Positions 43,981-52,225 of a stretch of DNA of 64,000 nucleotides are shown here, one piece after another. Source of the stretch: Novosphingobium sp. FSW06-99 (GTDB lineage: Bacteria > Pseudomonadota > Alphaproteobacteria > Sphingomonadales > Sphingomonadaceae); assembly GCF_001519065.1 (NCBI RefSeq), contig NZ_KQ954256.1:137432-201431 (forward strand), written 5' to 3'. The notes beneath the pieces were generated by a model. It had not been told where the DNA came from and did not search any database. It worked only from the letters and a program-made list of their open reading frames with translations. Made by a program: the position numbers and the translations under genes. The first letter of the stretch is position 1, and every line of letters starts with the position of its first letter.

Positions 43981-45110
43981 CCAGGGCCAATCCGCTGGGC
44001 GCCGTCACGGTCCACAGTGGCTTGCAATCGCTCGCCGAAAACACCGGCGGGCTGTTCATGACCGCGTTCCTGGTGAAGCAGGGCGTGTCGCAGCCGTTGG
44101 CTCTCGCGGCATTTGCGGCGCTGGTGATGACACGCTTTGCGATGCGCCCGGTGGTGCTGCCGCTGGCAGTGGGCCGGGGGCTGCGCGCGGTGGTGCTGAT
44201 GGGCATTGTCGTGCGTGCGATGGGCTATGTGCTGTTGGGGTTCGTCACGCGCGCGGATGGCTGGATGGTCGCCTATGTGCTGGCAATGGGGCTGGGCAGC
44301 GTGCTCTACTGGACCGCCTGGCATGCCTACAACGCCGCGATTGCCGATCATGCCACACGCGGCCAGCAAGTCAGCCTGCAACAGGCCGCCTCAGCCGGGG
44401 TGGCCATTGTCGCGCCAGTGCTGGGCGGGCTGATCCATGATTCGATGGGGCCGGTAGCGGGGTTTGCACTGATCGCGGCGATCCAGTTGGCCGCCGCCTG
44501 GCCGTTGTGGTCGGCGCCCGACGCGCGCGTGGCCGCGCAAGTCACGCTCGATCGCGCGGTGATCCGCTTTGCCCAGCCGCTCTATTGCGCCGAAGGGCTG
44601 CATTCGGGCGCGGTCAACGTGGTGTGGAACTTGGCGCTGTTCGTGTCTTTGGGCGAACGGTTCGGCGCCTTTGGCGGCACCATGGCGCTGTCGGGCGCCT
44701 GTGCGGCGGTTGCCAGCCTGCTGATCGGGCGGCGCATCGATGCAGGGCAAGGCCGCGCGATGGTGCCGTTGGCCTATGGCTGCGCCGGGCTGGCGGTGCT
44801 GATCAAGGCGGTCGCCTGGCGCTATCCGGTGGCCGCGATCGCCGCCACCGCGCTGGGCGCGCTGGTCACGCCGATTACCCAGGTCGCGCTGCTGGCCCCG
44901 CTCTATGTCATGGCGCACCGTTCGGCCTGCCCCTTGCGCTTTGCCATGGCGACCGAGGCGGGGTGGGATTTCGGCTGCGCGGTGGCCTGCCTGCTGGCGG
45001 CGGGCGCACTGGCACTGGGCGCCAGCTATACCGTGCCGATCCTGGCCGGGCTGATCGGGGTGGCCACGGTCACGCTGATGCTGGCGCGCTGGTACGCGCG
45101 CACCACGTGA
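43977..45110 (+). CDS. Major facilitator transporter
   Basis: A 377-residue membrane protein with about ten to twelve hydrophobic segments. Its start VTVHSGLQSLAENTGGLFMT and the segment MALSGACAAVASLLIGRRID are typical of a small, poorly known group of facilitators. Substrate unknown. It overlaps purN by four bases, so it may be the last gene of the purMN operon, and purine- or folate-related transport is possible but not shown. Ends in a hairpin at 45109-45133. Confidence 0.75.
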   Translation: MTRANPLGAVTVHSGLQSLAENTGGLFMTAFLVKQGVSQPLALAAFAALVMTRFAMRPVVLPLAVGRGLRAVVLMGIVVRAMGYVLLGFVTRADGWMVAYVLAMGLGSVLYWTAWHAYNAAIADHATRGQQVSLQQAASAGVAIVAPVLGGLIHDSMGPVAGFALIAAIQLAAAWPLWSAPDARVAAQVTLDRAVIRFAQPLYCAEGLHSGAVNVVWNLALFVSLGERFGAFGGTMALSGACAAVASLLIGRRIDAGQGRAMVPLAYGCAGLAVLIKAVAWRYPVAAIAATALGALVTPITQVALLAPLYVMAHRSACPLRFAMATEAGWDFGCAVACLLAAGALALGASYTVPILAGLIGVATVTLMLARWYARTT

Positions 45111-45133
45111 TCCGCCCCGGCACGGGGAGGATC
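45109..45133. terminator. Hairpin at convergent junction
   Basis: An 11-bp stem (GATCCGCCCCG with CGGGGAGGATC, one mismatch) and a GCA loop, overlapping the transporter stop codon. There is no T run. The same arm occurs in the terminator after metZ (34438-34466). Confidence 0.5.
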
Positions 45134-45138
45134 AGGGT

Positions 45139-45378
45139 TCAGATCTCGCTTTCGGCCACCACCGGGCGGCTTTCACGGGTGCCGCGATAGCGCAAGGTGT
45201 CATCGTTGGGATCGGGCGCCAGAATTACGTGGTCGTCGTGCACTTCGACCAGCGTGCCGACAAACGGCATACCGTCCAGGCTGCCGGTCACGCGATAGCT
45301 GACCACATCGCCCGGCTTGAACGTCGTTTCATCGAAATTGAATTCGAACGGGCAATCGCCCCCGCCCATCCCCAGCAT
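45139..45378 (-). CDS. Small conserved hypothetical protein
   Basis: A 79-residue protein of unknown function, possibly an SH3-like or PAS-unrelated beta barrel: TTFKPGDVVSYRVTGSLDGM and PFVGTLVEVHDDHVILAPD have alternating strands. ATG 45378 (MLGMGGGDCPFEF) is preceded by GGAAGGG at a good distance. The open frame extends upstream across repeat copy D, but that part is clearly repeat, not protein. No membrane segment. Confidence 0.65.
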   Translation of the reverse strand: MLGMGGGDCPFEFNFDETTFKPGDVVSYRVTGSLDGMPFVGTLVEVHDDHVILAPDPNDDTLRYRGTRESRPVVAESEI

Positions 45379-45409
45379 ATGCGCATCCCTTCCGCGGGTC
45401 AGTGGCTGA

Positions 45410-45549
45410 CCTGAAACGCGCGAAAGGGCGCGTTTCGAAGTCGGTACCGGCCCACTCCCCCACCCGGCCACCCTACCATAGTACCCTATGGGTGGTCGGG
45501 TGGGGGAGCGGGCCGGTGCCGACTTCCCGACACGACAGTGTCGGGTCAG
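45410..45549. repeat. Palindromic intergenic repeat, copy D
   Basis: Same build as copy B without the insertion: a 9-bp stem GAAACGCGC (45413-45421 with 45428-45436), a long palindrome (45437-45473 with 45490-45526, three mismatches) around a core TACCATAGTACCCTAT, and a stem CCCGACAC with GTGTCGGG (45526-45533 with 45538-45545). Arm 2 is identical to that of copy B over its whole length, and arm 1 has drifted. It lies between ndk and the small gene at 45139. Confidence 0.75.
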
Positions 45550-45567
45550 ACACACAGTCTACGCAAC

Positions 45568-45594
45568 AAAAAGGGGGCCGCAAGGGCCCCCTTC
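45568..45594 (-). terminator. Terminator of ndk
   Basis: A 9-bp stem AAGGGGGCC (45571-45579) with GGCCCCCTT (45585-45593). Read on the minus strand it ends in TTTTTG, so it serves ndk. It is directly next to repeat copy D, as the terminator at 29715 is next to copy B. Confidence 0.75.
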
Positions 45595-45617
45595 GCGTCA
45601 TGCTACGGGCGCAGCGA

Positions 45618-46040
45618 TCAGCCGACGATTTCTTCGGGCTTGAAGAAATAGGCGATTTCGATCGCGGCGTTTTCGTCCGAATCCGAACCGTGCACGCTGT
45701 TGGCTTCGATCGATTCGGCAAATTCCTTGCGGATCGTGCCGGCTTCGGCGTTGGCGGGGTTGGTCGCGCCCATCACGTCGCGGTTGCGCTTGACGGCGTC
45801 TTCACCTTCCAGAACCTGGACCACGACCGGGCCCGAGATCATGAATTCGACCAGATCGTTGAAGAACGGGCGCTCGGCGTGCACCGCATAAAAGCCTTCG
45901 GCCTGGGCGCGGGTCAGGTGCAGGCGCTTCGATGCGACAACGCGCAGACCGGCTTCTTCAAGCTTGGCGGTCACCGCACCGGTCAGGTTGCGACGCGTGG
46001 CATCGGGCTTGATGATCGAAAAGGTGCGGGTAACCGCCAT
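45618..46040 (-). CDS. ndk: Nucleoside diphosphate kinase
   Basis: A 140-residue enzyme that transfers the gamma phosphate between nucleoside triphosphates and diphosphates. [17 protein letters not shown] at the N-terminus, and the phosphohistidine H117 in [12 protein letters not shown]. Length and motifs fit the hexameric/tetrameric bacterial family. Cytosolic. Own terminator at 45568-45594; holC is 102 bp upstream on the same strand. Confidence 0.97.
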   Translation of the reverse strand: MAVTRTFSIIKPDATRRNLTGAVTAKLEEAGLRVVASKRLHLTRAQAEGFYAVHAERPFFNDLVEFMISGPVVVQVLEGEDAVKRNRDVMGATNPANAEAGTIRKEFAESIEANSVHGSDSDENAAIEIAYFFKPEEIVG

Positions 46041-46142
46041 GGTGTAAATCCTTGCCTGAATATAGCGAACAGCGGGCCCACCGGGGTCGGCCCTTGGGCG
46101 CGCCCCTAGCCGGGAACCGTTGCAATCGCAAGGCGGGGCCGC

Positions 46143-46577
46143 CTAGGGCCCTTCGCGCCACTTGCCGCCGTCCTGCCGCCAATAGTGGCGTTCCACCCCC
46201 TTGCGCTGGCCCAGCATGCGCCAGGTGCCGCGCGCATCGTCGATGCGTTCGGGGGCAAACAGCAGGAACACGCGCGTCATGCCCCCCACATCGCGCCACT
46301 GCCCGTCGGCCAGTGCCAGATAGCGCGCGCCGTTGACGGGATCGGGCGCGGGGCCCAGCAGGACCGGCTGGCGCGCATCGTGTGCGCCACCGGCCAGGCC
46401 ATGGGCCAGAAACGAATCAGGCACACGCTGCCACAAGGCGGCACTGATCCGCCCGAGTTGCGCCGGTTCGTCCGACACCACCAGCAGCCGCTCGCCCGCG
46501 CCCAGCGTACTGCGCGCCAACAGCGGCACCACCAGCTCCGCCGGATCGCGGGTCAGTTGGTAGAAGTCGACACGCAT
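46143..46577 (-). CDS. holC: DNA polymerase III chi subunit
   Basis: A 144-residue chi subunit, which links the clamp loader to SSB. Typical is [20 protein letters not shown], and [20 protein letters not shown] with [15 protein letters not shown] in the Rossmann-like core. ATG 46577 lies within the DUF2256 gene end, 25 bases overlapping. Expression may be coupled to pepA and DUF2256 upstream, as in other alphaproteobacteria where pepA and holC are neighbours. Confidence 0.88.
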   Translation of the reverse strand: MRVDFYQLTRDPAELVVPLLARSTLGAGERLLVVSDEPAQLGRISAALWQRVPDSFLAHGLAGGAHDARQPVLLGPAPDPVNGARYLALADGQWRDVGGMTRVFLLFAPERIDDARGTWRMLGQRKGVERHYWRQDGGKWREGP

Positions 46578-46720
46578 GACTTGGCATTTCCCCGGCAGCG
46601 ATCGGAACAGTACCGCACATTGTCCCAGTCGCGTTCCCATTTCTTGCGCCAGGTGAACGGCAGGCCGCAGGCGGCGCAAAGCTTGCTGGGCAGATCAGCC
46701 TTGCGCCGCATCTTTGGCAT
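46553..46720 (-). CDS. DUF2256 zinc-ribbon protein, short gene
   Basis: A 55-residue protein: [20 protein letters not shown] then [16 protein letters not shown]. Four cysteines (CAAC and CSDRC) make a probable zinc ribbon, and the motif PSKxCxxCGxPFxWRKKW is that of DUF2256. Start ATG 46720 three bases after the pepA stop (GAAGG in the end of pepA is the likely ribosome site); ATG 46711 is an alternative. The 3' end overlaps holC by 25 bases in another frame. This is easily missed because of its size. Function of the family is unknown. Confidence 0.8.
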   Translation of the reverse strand: MPKMRRKADLPSKLCAACGLPFTWRKKWERDWDNVRYCSDRCRGNAKSCVSTSTN

Positions 46721-46723
46721 GGC

Positions 46724-48181
46724 TCAGCCTTCGAGCACGTCGCGCACATAGCGGTCGAGCAGGCGCACGCCGAACCCGGTGGCGCCCTTGCCATGCGTCG
46801 CGCCCGGCTTGTCGGCCCATACCGTGCCCGCGATGTCGAGATGCGCCCAGGCAACGCCTTCGTTGATATAGCGTTGCAGGAACTGCGCGGCGGTGATCGA
46901 GCCGCCAAAGCGGGGGCCGACGTTCTTCATGTCGGCAATCGGGCTGTCGATCAGCTTGTCATAGGCCGATCCCAGCGGGAAACGCCACAGCTTGTCGCCG
47001 CTGACTTTGCCCGCCGTGTCAAGCTGGCTGGCCAGCAAGTCGTCGTTGGCGAACATCCCGGCATATTCGTGGCCAAGCGAGATCATGATTGCGCCGGTCA
47101 ACGTGGCCAGATCGACGATCGTCGCCGGGGCATACGTGCGCTGCACCCAGGTCAACACGTCGCACAGCACCAGCCGACCTTCGGCGTCGGTGTTGATCAC
47201 CTCGATGGTCTGGCCCGACAGGCTGGTCACCACGTCGCCGGGACGCTGCGCGTTGCCATCGGGCATGTTTTCAACCAGCCCGACCACGCCGATCACGTCG
47301 GCCTCGGCCTTGCGCAGCGCCAGCGCCAGCAACGTTCCCGCCACTGCGCCCGCACCGCCCATGTCCCATTTCATGTCTTCCATCCCGGCCGGCGGCTTCA
47401 GCGAAATGCCGCCGGTGTCGAAAGTCACGCCTTTGCCGACAAACGCAGTCGGACGGGCGCCAGCGCGGCCTTTCCAGCGCAGGGCCAGCACGCGCGCCTC
47501 GCGCACGGAACCTTGCGCCACGCCCAGCAGCGCCCCCATGCCCAGCGCTTCGAGTTCGGCCTTGTCGAGCACGACGATATCGACCCCGGTCCCGGCGAAC
47601 CGCTTGACGCAGCGTTCGACAAAGCTGGCAGGATAGATCACGTTGGCCGGTTCGGTCACCAGTTCGCGCGTGAATTCAATGCCTTCGGCCAGCGCCGCTT
47701 CGGTTGTCCAGGCGCCCTGGGTGCCTTCGGGAGCATCGATCGCAACGATCTGAGTCAACGACACTTTCTGCTCGTCGGTCAATTTGGTCTTGTAGACGTC
47801 ATAGCGCCAGCCCCGCAGCCGCGCGCCCAGCAGCACCGCCGCCGCCTCGGTCGCGGTCAGCGCGGTGCCGCCAAAATCGATCCCCAGCGCGGTTTCGCCC
47901 GATGTCAGATATTTCGCCACCAGCGCGCCGCCTGCGCGTTCCAGCGCGGCCAGCCGTTCGGTGCCGCTGGCCTTGCCAGTCCCGGCCAGTGCGATACGCG
48001 CCAGGCCGGTATCGCCGGGCACGAAAGTTTCGAACACTTGCCCGGTCTTGCCCGCAAAGCGGCTGGCAGTGGCTGCTGCGGCAACCGTTTCGGGCAGATC
48101 GGCAGGCAAGGCGCCTTCGCTGACCAGCCGGGCCAGCAGCCGGGGGCGGGGATCAGTGGCAGAGGCGAAAACGACGGACAT
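46724..48181 (-). CDS. pepA: Leucyl aminopeptidase (M17)
   Basis: A 485-residue cytosol aminopeptidase, hexameric, with a C-terminal catalytic domain using two metals: FVGKGVTFDTGGISLKPPAG, VINTDAEGRLVLCDVLT (the NTDAEGRL signature) and DLATLTGAIMISLGHEYAG. The N-terminal macro-like domain precedes it. ATG 48181 is preceded by CAGGAGAGCC; the longer frame is rejected. Followed directly by the DUF2256 gene. Divergent from lptD with about 100 bp between. Confidence 0.95.
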   Translation of the reverse strand: MSVVFASATDPRPRLLARLVSEGALPADLPETVAAAATASRFAGKTGQVFETFVPGDTGLARIALAGTGKASGTERLAALERAGGALVAKYLTSGETALGIDFGGTALTATEAAAVLLGARLRGWRYDVYKTKLTDEQKVSLTQIVAIDAPEGTQGAWTTEAALAEGIEFTRELVTEPANVIYPASFVERCVKRFAGTGVDIVVLDKAELEALGMGALLGVAQGSVREARVLALRWKGRAGARPTAFVGKGVTFDTGGISLKPPAGMEDMKWDMGGAGAVAGTLLALALRKAEADVIGVVGLVENMPDGNAQRPGDVVTSLSGQTIEVINTDAEGRLVLCDVLTWVQRTYAPATIVDLATLTGAIMISLGHEYAGMFANDDLLASQLDTAGKVSGDKLWRFPLGSAYDKLIDSPIADMKNVGPRFGGSITAAQFLQRYINEGVAWAHLDIAGTVWADKPGATHGKGATGFGVRLLDRYVRDVLEG

Positions 48182-48280
48182 GGATGGCTCTCCTGATCGG
48201 CACCGCAAAGCGACGATGTTGCGGACATTACCGGAATTGTGGGTTTGCAGTTAAGCCGCACCGGTGCGATAGGCAAGCGC

Positions 48281-50632
48281 ATGCGACCCCTGACGCGGCC
48301 CGCGCGCCATGCCTTTTCAACGCGCAGCCGCGCGCTCCATTCTTCTGCATTGCTTGCCCTTGCGGGCATGTGCGGCGTCGTGCCCGCGATCGGGACCGCC
48401 CGGGCCCAGACTGTGGCGGCGCCACAAACCGTGGCCGCCGCACCCGATTCGACCCCGGTGGGCGTTGCCGCTGGTCCTGGCACGACCGAAGCGCAGCCGG
48501 GCAAGAACGACATCGTGCGGTTTTCCGCCGACAAAGTGACCTATGACCGCGATACCGACGTGGTCACGGCCACCGGCAACGTGGTGATGCACCGCGACAC
48601 GCAATCGTTGCGCGCCGACACAGTGGTGTGGAACCGCAACACCGGCGCGATCACCGGCACCGGCAATGCCCGGTTTGTCGATGAAGACGGCGATGTCCTC
48701 TATACCGATCGCATCGATCTGACCGAGGAATTCAAGGCCGGTGCAACGCAAGACCTGCTGCTGGTGCTGCGCGAAGGCGGGCGCATGGCGGCCCGGTCGA
48801 GCGAGCGCGATGCCGCCGGGCACGTCGTGCTGCACACCGCAGCCTACAGCGGGTGCGAAGTCGTCGATGACGAAGGCTGCCCCAAAAGCCCAAGCTGGGA
48901 ATTGACCGCCGTCCGCATCGCCTACAACCCCGACACCAAAATCGTGCGCTATTACGGGGCAAAGCTGCGCATTTTCGGCGTTCCGCTGTTGCCGTTGCCG
49001 GGCCTGTCGCACCCGTCCGATTTCCGCGCCGAAACCGGGTTCCTGATCCCGACTTTCGGATCGTCCCCGGGCAACGGGCTGGAAGTGACCAACACGTTCT
49101 ACTGGCGCCTGGCCGACAACAAGGATGTGGCGATCACCGGCACGGTGTTTTCGGCCGCGTTGCCGATGATCGAGGGACGCTATCGCCAGTTGACCGACAA
49201 AGGCGCGTTTCAGGTCAATGGCTATCTGACCTACAGCCGCCAGACCAACGAAACACTCGATGCGACGGGCGGTCTGGTCTCCGAAGGGACCGGCGACTTT
49301 ACCCTGCGCGGCTATCTCGAAGGCAATGGCGTCTACCAGTTGGGCAACGACTGGAGCGTGAACGCGTCGGGCCGCTATGTGTCCGACCGCACGTTCCTGT
49401 TGCGCTACAACATTTCGTCCGACACGCGGCTGCGCTCGACGATCAATCTCGAACACGTCAACGACGACAGCTATTTCAGCTTTGCCGGTTGGGCGGTGCA
49501 GGCGATCGGGGTGACCGACGTGCCCAGCCAGCAGCCGTTTGCCCTGCCCGCGATCGATTATCGCCAGCGCTTCGACATGCCGGGACTGGGCGGCAAGCTG
49601 GAGATCGAGGCCAATTCGCTGGCGCTGACGCGCACCGACAACCAGGATACCCAACGCGCGCTGGCGCGGGCCGAATGGGATCTGCACACGATCACCGGGT
49701 GGGGCCAGGAACTGACGCTGACCGCGCTGGTGCGCGGCGATGTCTACCACAGCACCGACAATTCGCTGGCGACCAACACGACCTATCAAGGCCTGCCCGG
49801 CTGGCAGGCACGCGGCATCGCCACGGCGGCGGCCGACCTGAAATGGCCGCTGGTCGGGGAAGCGCTGGGCGGCACCCAGGTGCTGACCCCCGAAGTGCAA
49901 GTGGTGGCAACGCCCCACGTGCGCAATATCGATATCCCCAACGAGGATTCGCGCGCGGTCGAACTGGAAGACGACAACATTTTCGCGCTCAACCGCTATC
50001 CCGGCTATGACCGCGTCGAAGACGGCGTGCGGGTTACCTATGGCATCGACTGGCGGCTGAACCGGCCCGACTGGAAGGCCTCGGCGACGATTGCGCAATC
50101 CTATCGCACCACCACCGAAGAAAACCTGGTGCCCGACGGCACCGGGCTGGCCGCGCGGGTGTCCGACGTGGTCGGGCGCGCCGAAGTGCGGTTTCGCGAC
50201 ATCGTCCAGTTGACCGAGCGGTTCCAGCTCGACAAGGACACGCTGCAACTGCGCCGCAACGAATTCGACGCGACCGTGGGCGACCACCGGACATACCTGG
50301 AGGTCGGCTATATCGCGCTCAACCGCAGTATCCCGCTGACCTACGAAGACTTGCAGGACAGCAAGGAACTGCGCGTGTCGGCGCGCGCGGCGTTTGCGCA
50401 TTACTGGTCGGTGTTCGGGTCGGGCATCGTCAATCTGACCACCAAGGCCGACAACCCCACGCTCGGCGCGGACGGGTTCCAGATGATCCGTCACCGCCTG
50501 GGCTTTGCCTATACCGATGGCTGTCTCGACCTGTCGTTCACCTGGACGCGCAATTATGTCTCGGCCGGCGACGCCGTGGCCGGCAGCGCCTATTCGTTGA
50601 CGCTGTCGCTGCGCAACATCGGTACGCGCTGA
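48281..50632 (+). CDS. lptD: LPS-assembly protein LptD (OstA/Imp)
   Basis: A 783-residue outer membrane protein of the LPS transport machine. Signal peptide to about residue 42 (ALLALAGMCGVVPAIGTARA), then the OstA-type N-terminal domain (NDIVRFSADKVTYDRDTDVV, TATGNVVMHRDTQSLRADTV) and a C-terminal barrel of about 26 strands (VLTPEVQVVATPHVRNIDIP near the middle). Start ATG 48281. It heads lptD-surA-pdxA-rsmA, the conserved envelope cluster, although 155 bp separate it from surA. Confidence 0.92.
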   Translation: MRPLTRPARHAFSTRSRALHSSALLALAGMCGVVPAIGTARAQTVAAPQTVAAAPDSTPVGVAAGPGTTEAQPGKNDIVRFSADKVTYDRDTDVVTATGNVVMHRDTQSLRADTVVWNRNTGAITGTGNARFVDEDGDVLYTDRIDLTEEFKAGATQDLLLVLREGGRMAARSSERDAAGHVVLHTAAYSGCEVVDDEGCPKSPSWELTAVRIAYNPDTKIVRYYGAKLRIFGVPLLPLPGLSHPSDFRAETGFLIPTFGSSPGNGLEVTNTFYWRLADNKDVAITGTVFSAALPMIEGRYRQLTDKGAFQVNGYLTYSRQTNETLDATGGLVSEGTGDFTLRGYLEGNGVYQLGNDWSVNASGRYVSDRTFLLRYNISSDTRLRSTINLEHVNDDSYFSFAGWAVQAIGVTDVPSQQPFALPAIDYRQRFDMPGLGGKLEIEANSLALTRTDNQDTQRALARAEWDLHTITGWGQELTLTALVRGDVYHSTDNSLATNTTYQGLPGWQARGIATAAADLKWPLVGEALGGTQVLTPEVQVVATPHVRNIDIPNEDSRAVELEDDNIFALNRYPGYDRVEDGVRVTYGIDWRLNRPDWKASATIAQSYRTTTEENLVPDGTGLAARVSDVVGRAEVRFRDIVQLTERFQLDKDTLQLRRNEFDATVGDHRTYLEVGYIALNRSIPLTYEDLQDSKELRVSARAAFAHYWSVFGSGIVNLTTKADNPTLGADGFQMIRHRLGFAYTDGCLDLSFTWTRNYVSAGDAVAGSAYSLTLSLRNIGTR

Positions 50633-50787
50633 TGGTTTTTGCAGCGGGAAAACTTCCCACACCGCCGCAAAGACGCTATCGAGCCGGTCACTCAGCCCTG
50701 GTTCAGCCGGATTTACCAAGATCGGCGGCGCCAATGGCCCAGTTCGTGCCGGTCAGCCGGTGCGCCAAACAGGAATAATCGACTGCC

Positions 50788-52206
50788 ATGACGTCTGCAT
50801 TTCGCCGCTTGCATGTTTCGACTCCGGTTCCCTTGCGGTTGGCGCTAATGCTGGGCCTCGTGCTGGCCGGAGTGCCCGGTCCGATCACCGCGCCCGCCGT
50901 GCATGCGCAGGAAGACGTACCGGCAGCCCCGCCGCCGCCGCCACCCGCCTCGACCGATGCCGACGGCAACCTGAACTTGCCCAACAATCCGCAGTTCTAT
51001 GGCAAGATGGACCCCAACCATCGCCATGCCACCGCGATCGTCAACGGCGAGATCATCACCGGCACCGACATCGATCAGCGCTTTGCGCTGTTTGCCAATG
51101 CCAACACCGGCAAGATCAGCCCCGAAGAGCTTGAACGCCTGCGCGCGCAAGTCGTGCGCAACCTGATCGACGAAACGCTGGAAATCCAGGAGGCCAAGGC
51201 CGCCGACATCACCATCGACGACGATGAAGTGAACCAGCGGTTTGCCTATGCCGCGCAGCAGAACATGGGCAAGGACGCCGCCGCGCTCGAAGCCTATCTG
51301 ACCCAGATCGGATCGTCCGCCGCGTCGCTGAAGCGCCAGATCAGGGGCGAAATCGCCTGGCAGCGCCTGCTGCGCCGCAACGTGCAGCCCTATATCAACG
51401 TGTCCGACAGCGAAGTGCGCGAAATCATGGACCGGCTCAAGGCGTCCAAGGGCACCGAAGAGTATCACCTGGGCGAAATCTATCTGGCCGCCAATGACGA
51501 AAACCGCACGCAAGTGCTGGCCAATGCCGACAAGATCGTCGAGCAGTTGAAAAAGGGCGGCAACTTCGTCGGCTATGCGCGCCAGTATTCGCAAGCGTCC
51601 ACCGCTGCGGTTGGCGGCGATCTGGGCTGGATCCGGCTGGCCCAGTTGCCCAGCGCGATCGCCGGCACTGCCGCCGGGATGGGCCCTGGCCAGTTGGCAG
51701 GCCCGCTCGAAGTGTCGGGCGGCTATTCGATCATCTATGTGATCGACAAGCGCCAGGTGCTGACCGCCGATCCGCGCGACGCGATCCTCAGCCTCAAGCA
51801 GATCTCGATCAGCTTCAAGCCCGGCACCCCCGAACGCGAAGCCGCCGCCAGCGCCAGCGCCTTTGCCAAGGCGATCAAGGATATCCACGGCTGCGGCCAG
51901 GTCGATGCGGCGGCCGCCAGGATCGGCGCGACTGTCGTCGGCAACGACCAGATCAAGGCGCGCGATCTGCCCGTCGCGCTGCAGCAGAGTGTGCTCAAGC
52001 TGGCCGTGGGCGAAGCGACGCCCCCGTTCGGCTCGGTCGAAGACGGCGTGCGCGTGCTGCTGCTGTGCGGCCGTGACGATCCCAAGGTCAACAACGGGCC
52101 CAGCTTTGAGCAGTTGCAGGAACAGCTCGAAGACGACCGCGTCAACAAGCGTGCGCAGACCTATCTGCGCGACCTTCGCCGCGACGCGGTGATCGAATAC
52201 AACTGA
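50788..52206 (+). CDS. surA: Periplasmic chaperone and prolyl isomerase SurA
   Basis: A 472-residue protein that escorts outer membrane proteins. Signal peptide about 1-41 (LMLGLVLAGVPGPITAPAVH), a proline-rich linker, SurA N-terminal domain (IVNGEIITGTDIDQRFALFA), one clear parvulin PPIase domain (HLGEIYLAANDENRTQVLAN to QARQYSQASTAAVGGDLGWI; the latter sequence as YARQYSQASTAAVGGDLGWI) and a C-terminal segment. Second PPIase domain is degenerate. It follows lptD and precedes pdxA by 19 bp. Confidence 0.9.
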   Translation: MTSAFRRLHVSTPVPLRLALMLGLVLAGVPGPITAPAVHAQEDVPAAPPPPPPASTDADGNLNLPNNPQFYGKMDPNHRHATAIVNGEIITGTDIDQRFALFANANTGKISPEELERLRAQVVRNLIDETLEIQEAKAADITIDDDEVNQRFAYAAQQNMGKDAAALEAYLTQIGSSAASLKRQIRGEIAWQRLLRRNVQPYINVSDSEVREIMDRLKASKGTEEYHLGEIYLAANDENRTQVLANADKIVEQLKKGGNFVGYARQYSQASTAAVGGDLGWIRLAQLPSAIAGTAAGMGPGQLAGPLEVSGGYSIIYVIDKRQVLTADPRDAILSLKQISISFKPGTPEREAAASASAFAKAIKDIHGCGQVDAAAARIGATVVGNDQIKARDLPVALQQSVLKLAVGEATPPFGSVEDGVRVLLLCGRDDPKVNNGPSFEQLQEQLEDDRVNKRAQTYLRDLRRDAVIEYN

Positions 52207-52225
52207 TCGCGACGAACGGGCGCCC

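Noticed and set aside
45379..45555. N-terminal extension of the small gene at 45139
   Set aside because: The frame reads through the palindromic repeat D; a clear ribosome site precedes ATG 45378 instead.
48317..50734. 805-codon minus-strand frame opposite lptD
   Set aside because: Same artefact; the real gene has a signal peptide and OstA domain on the plus strand.
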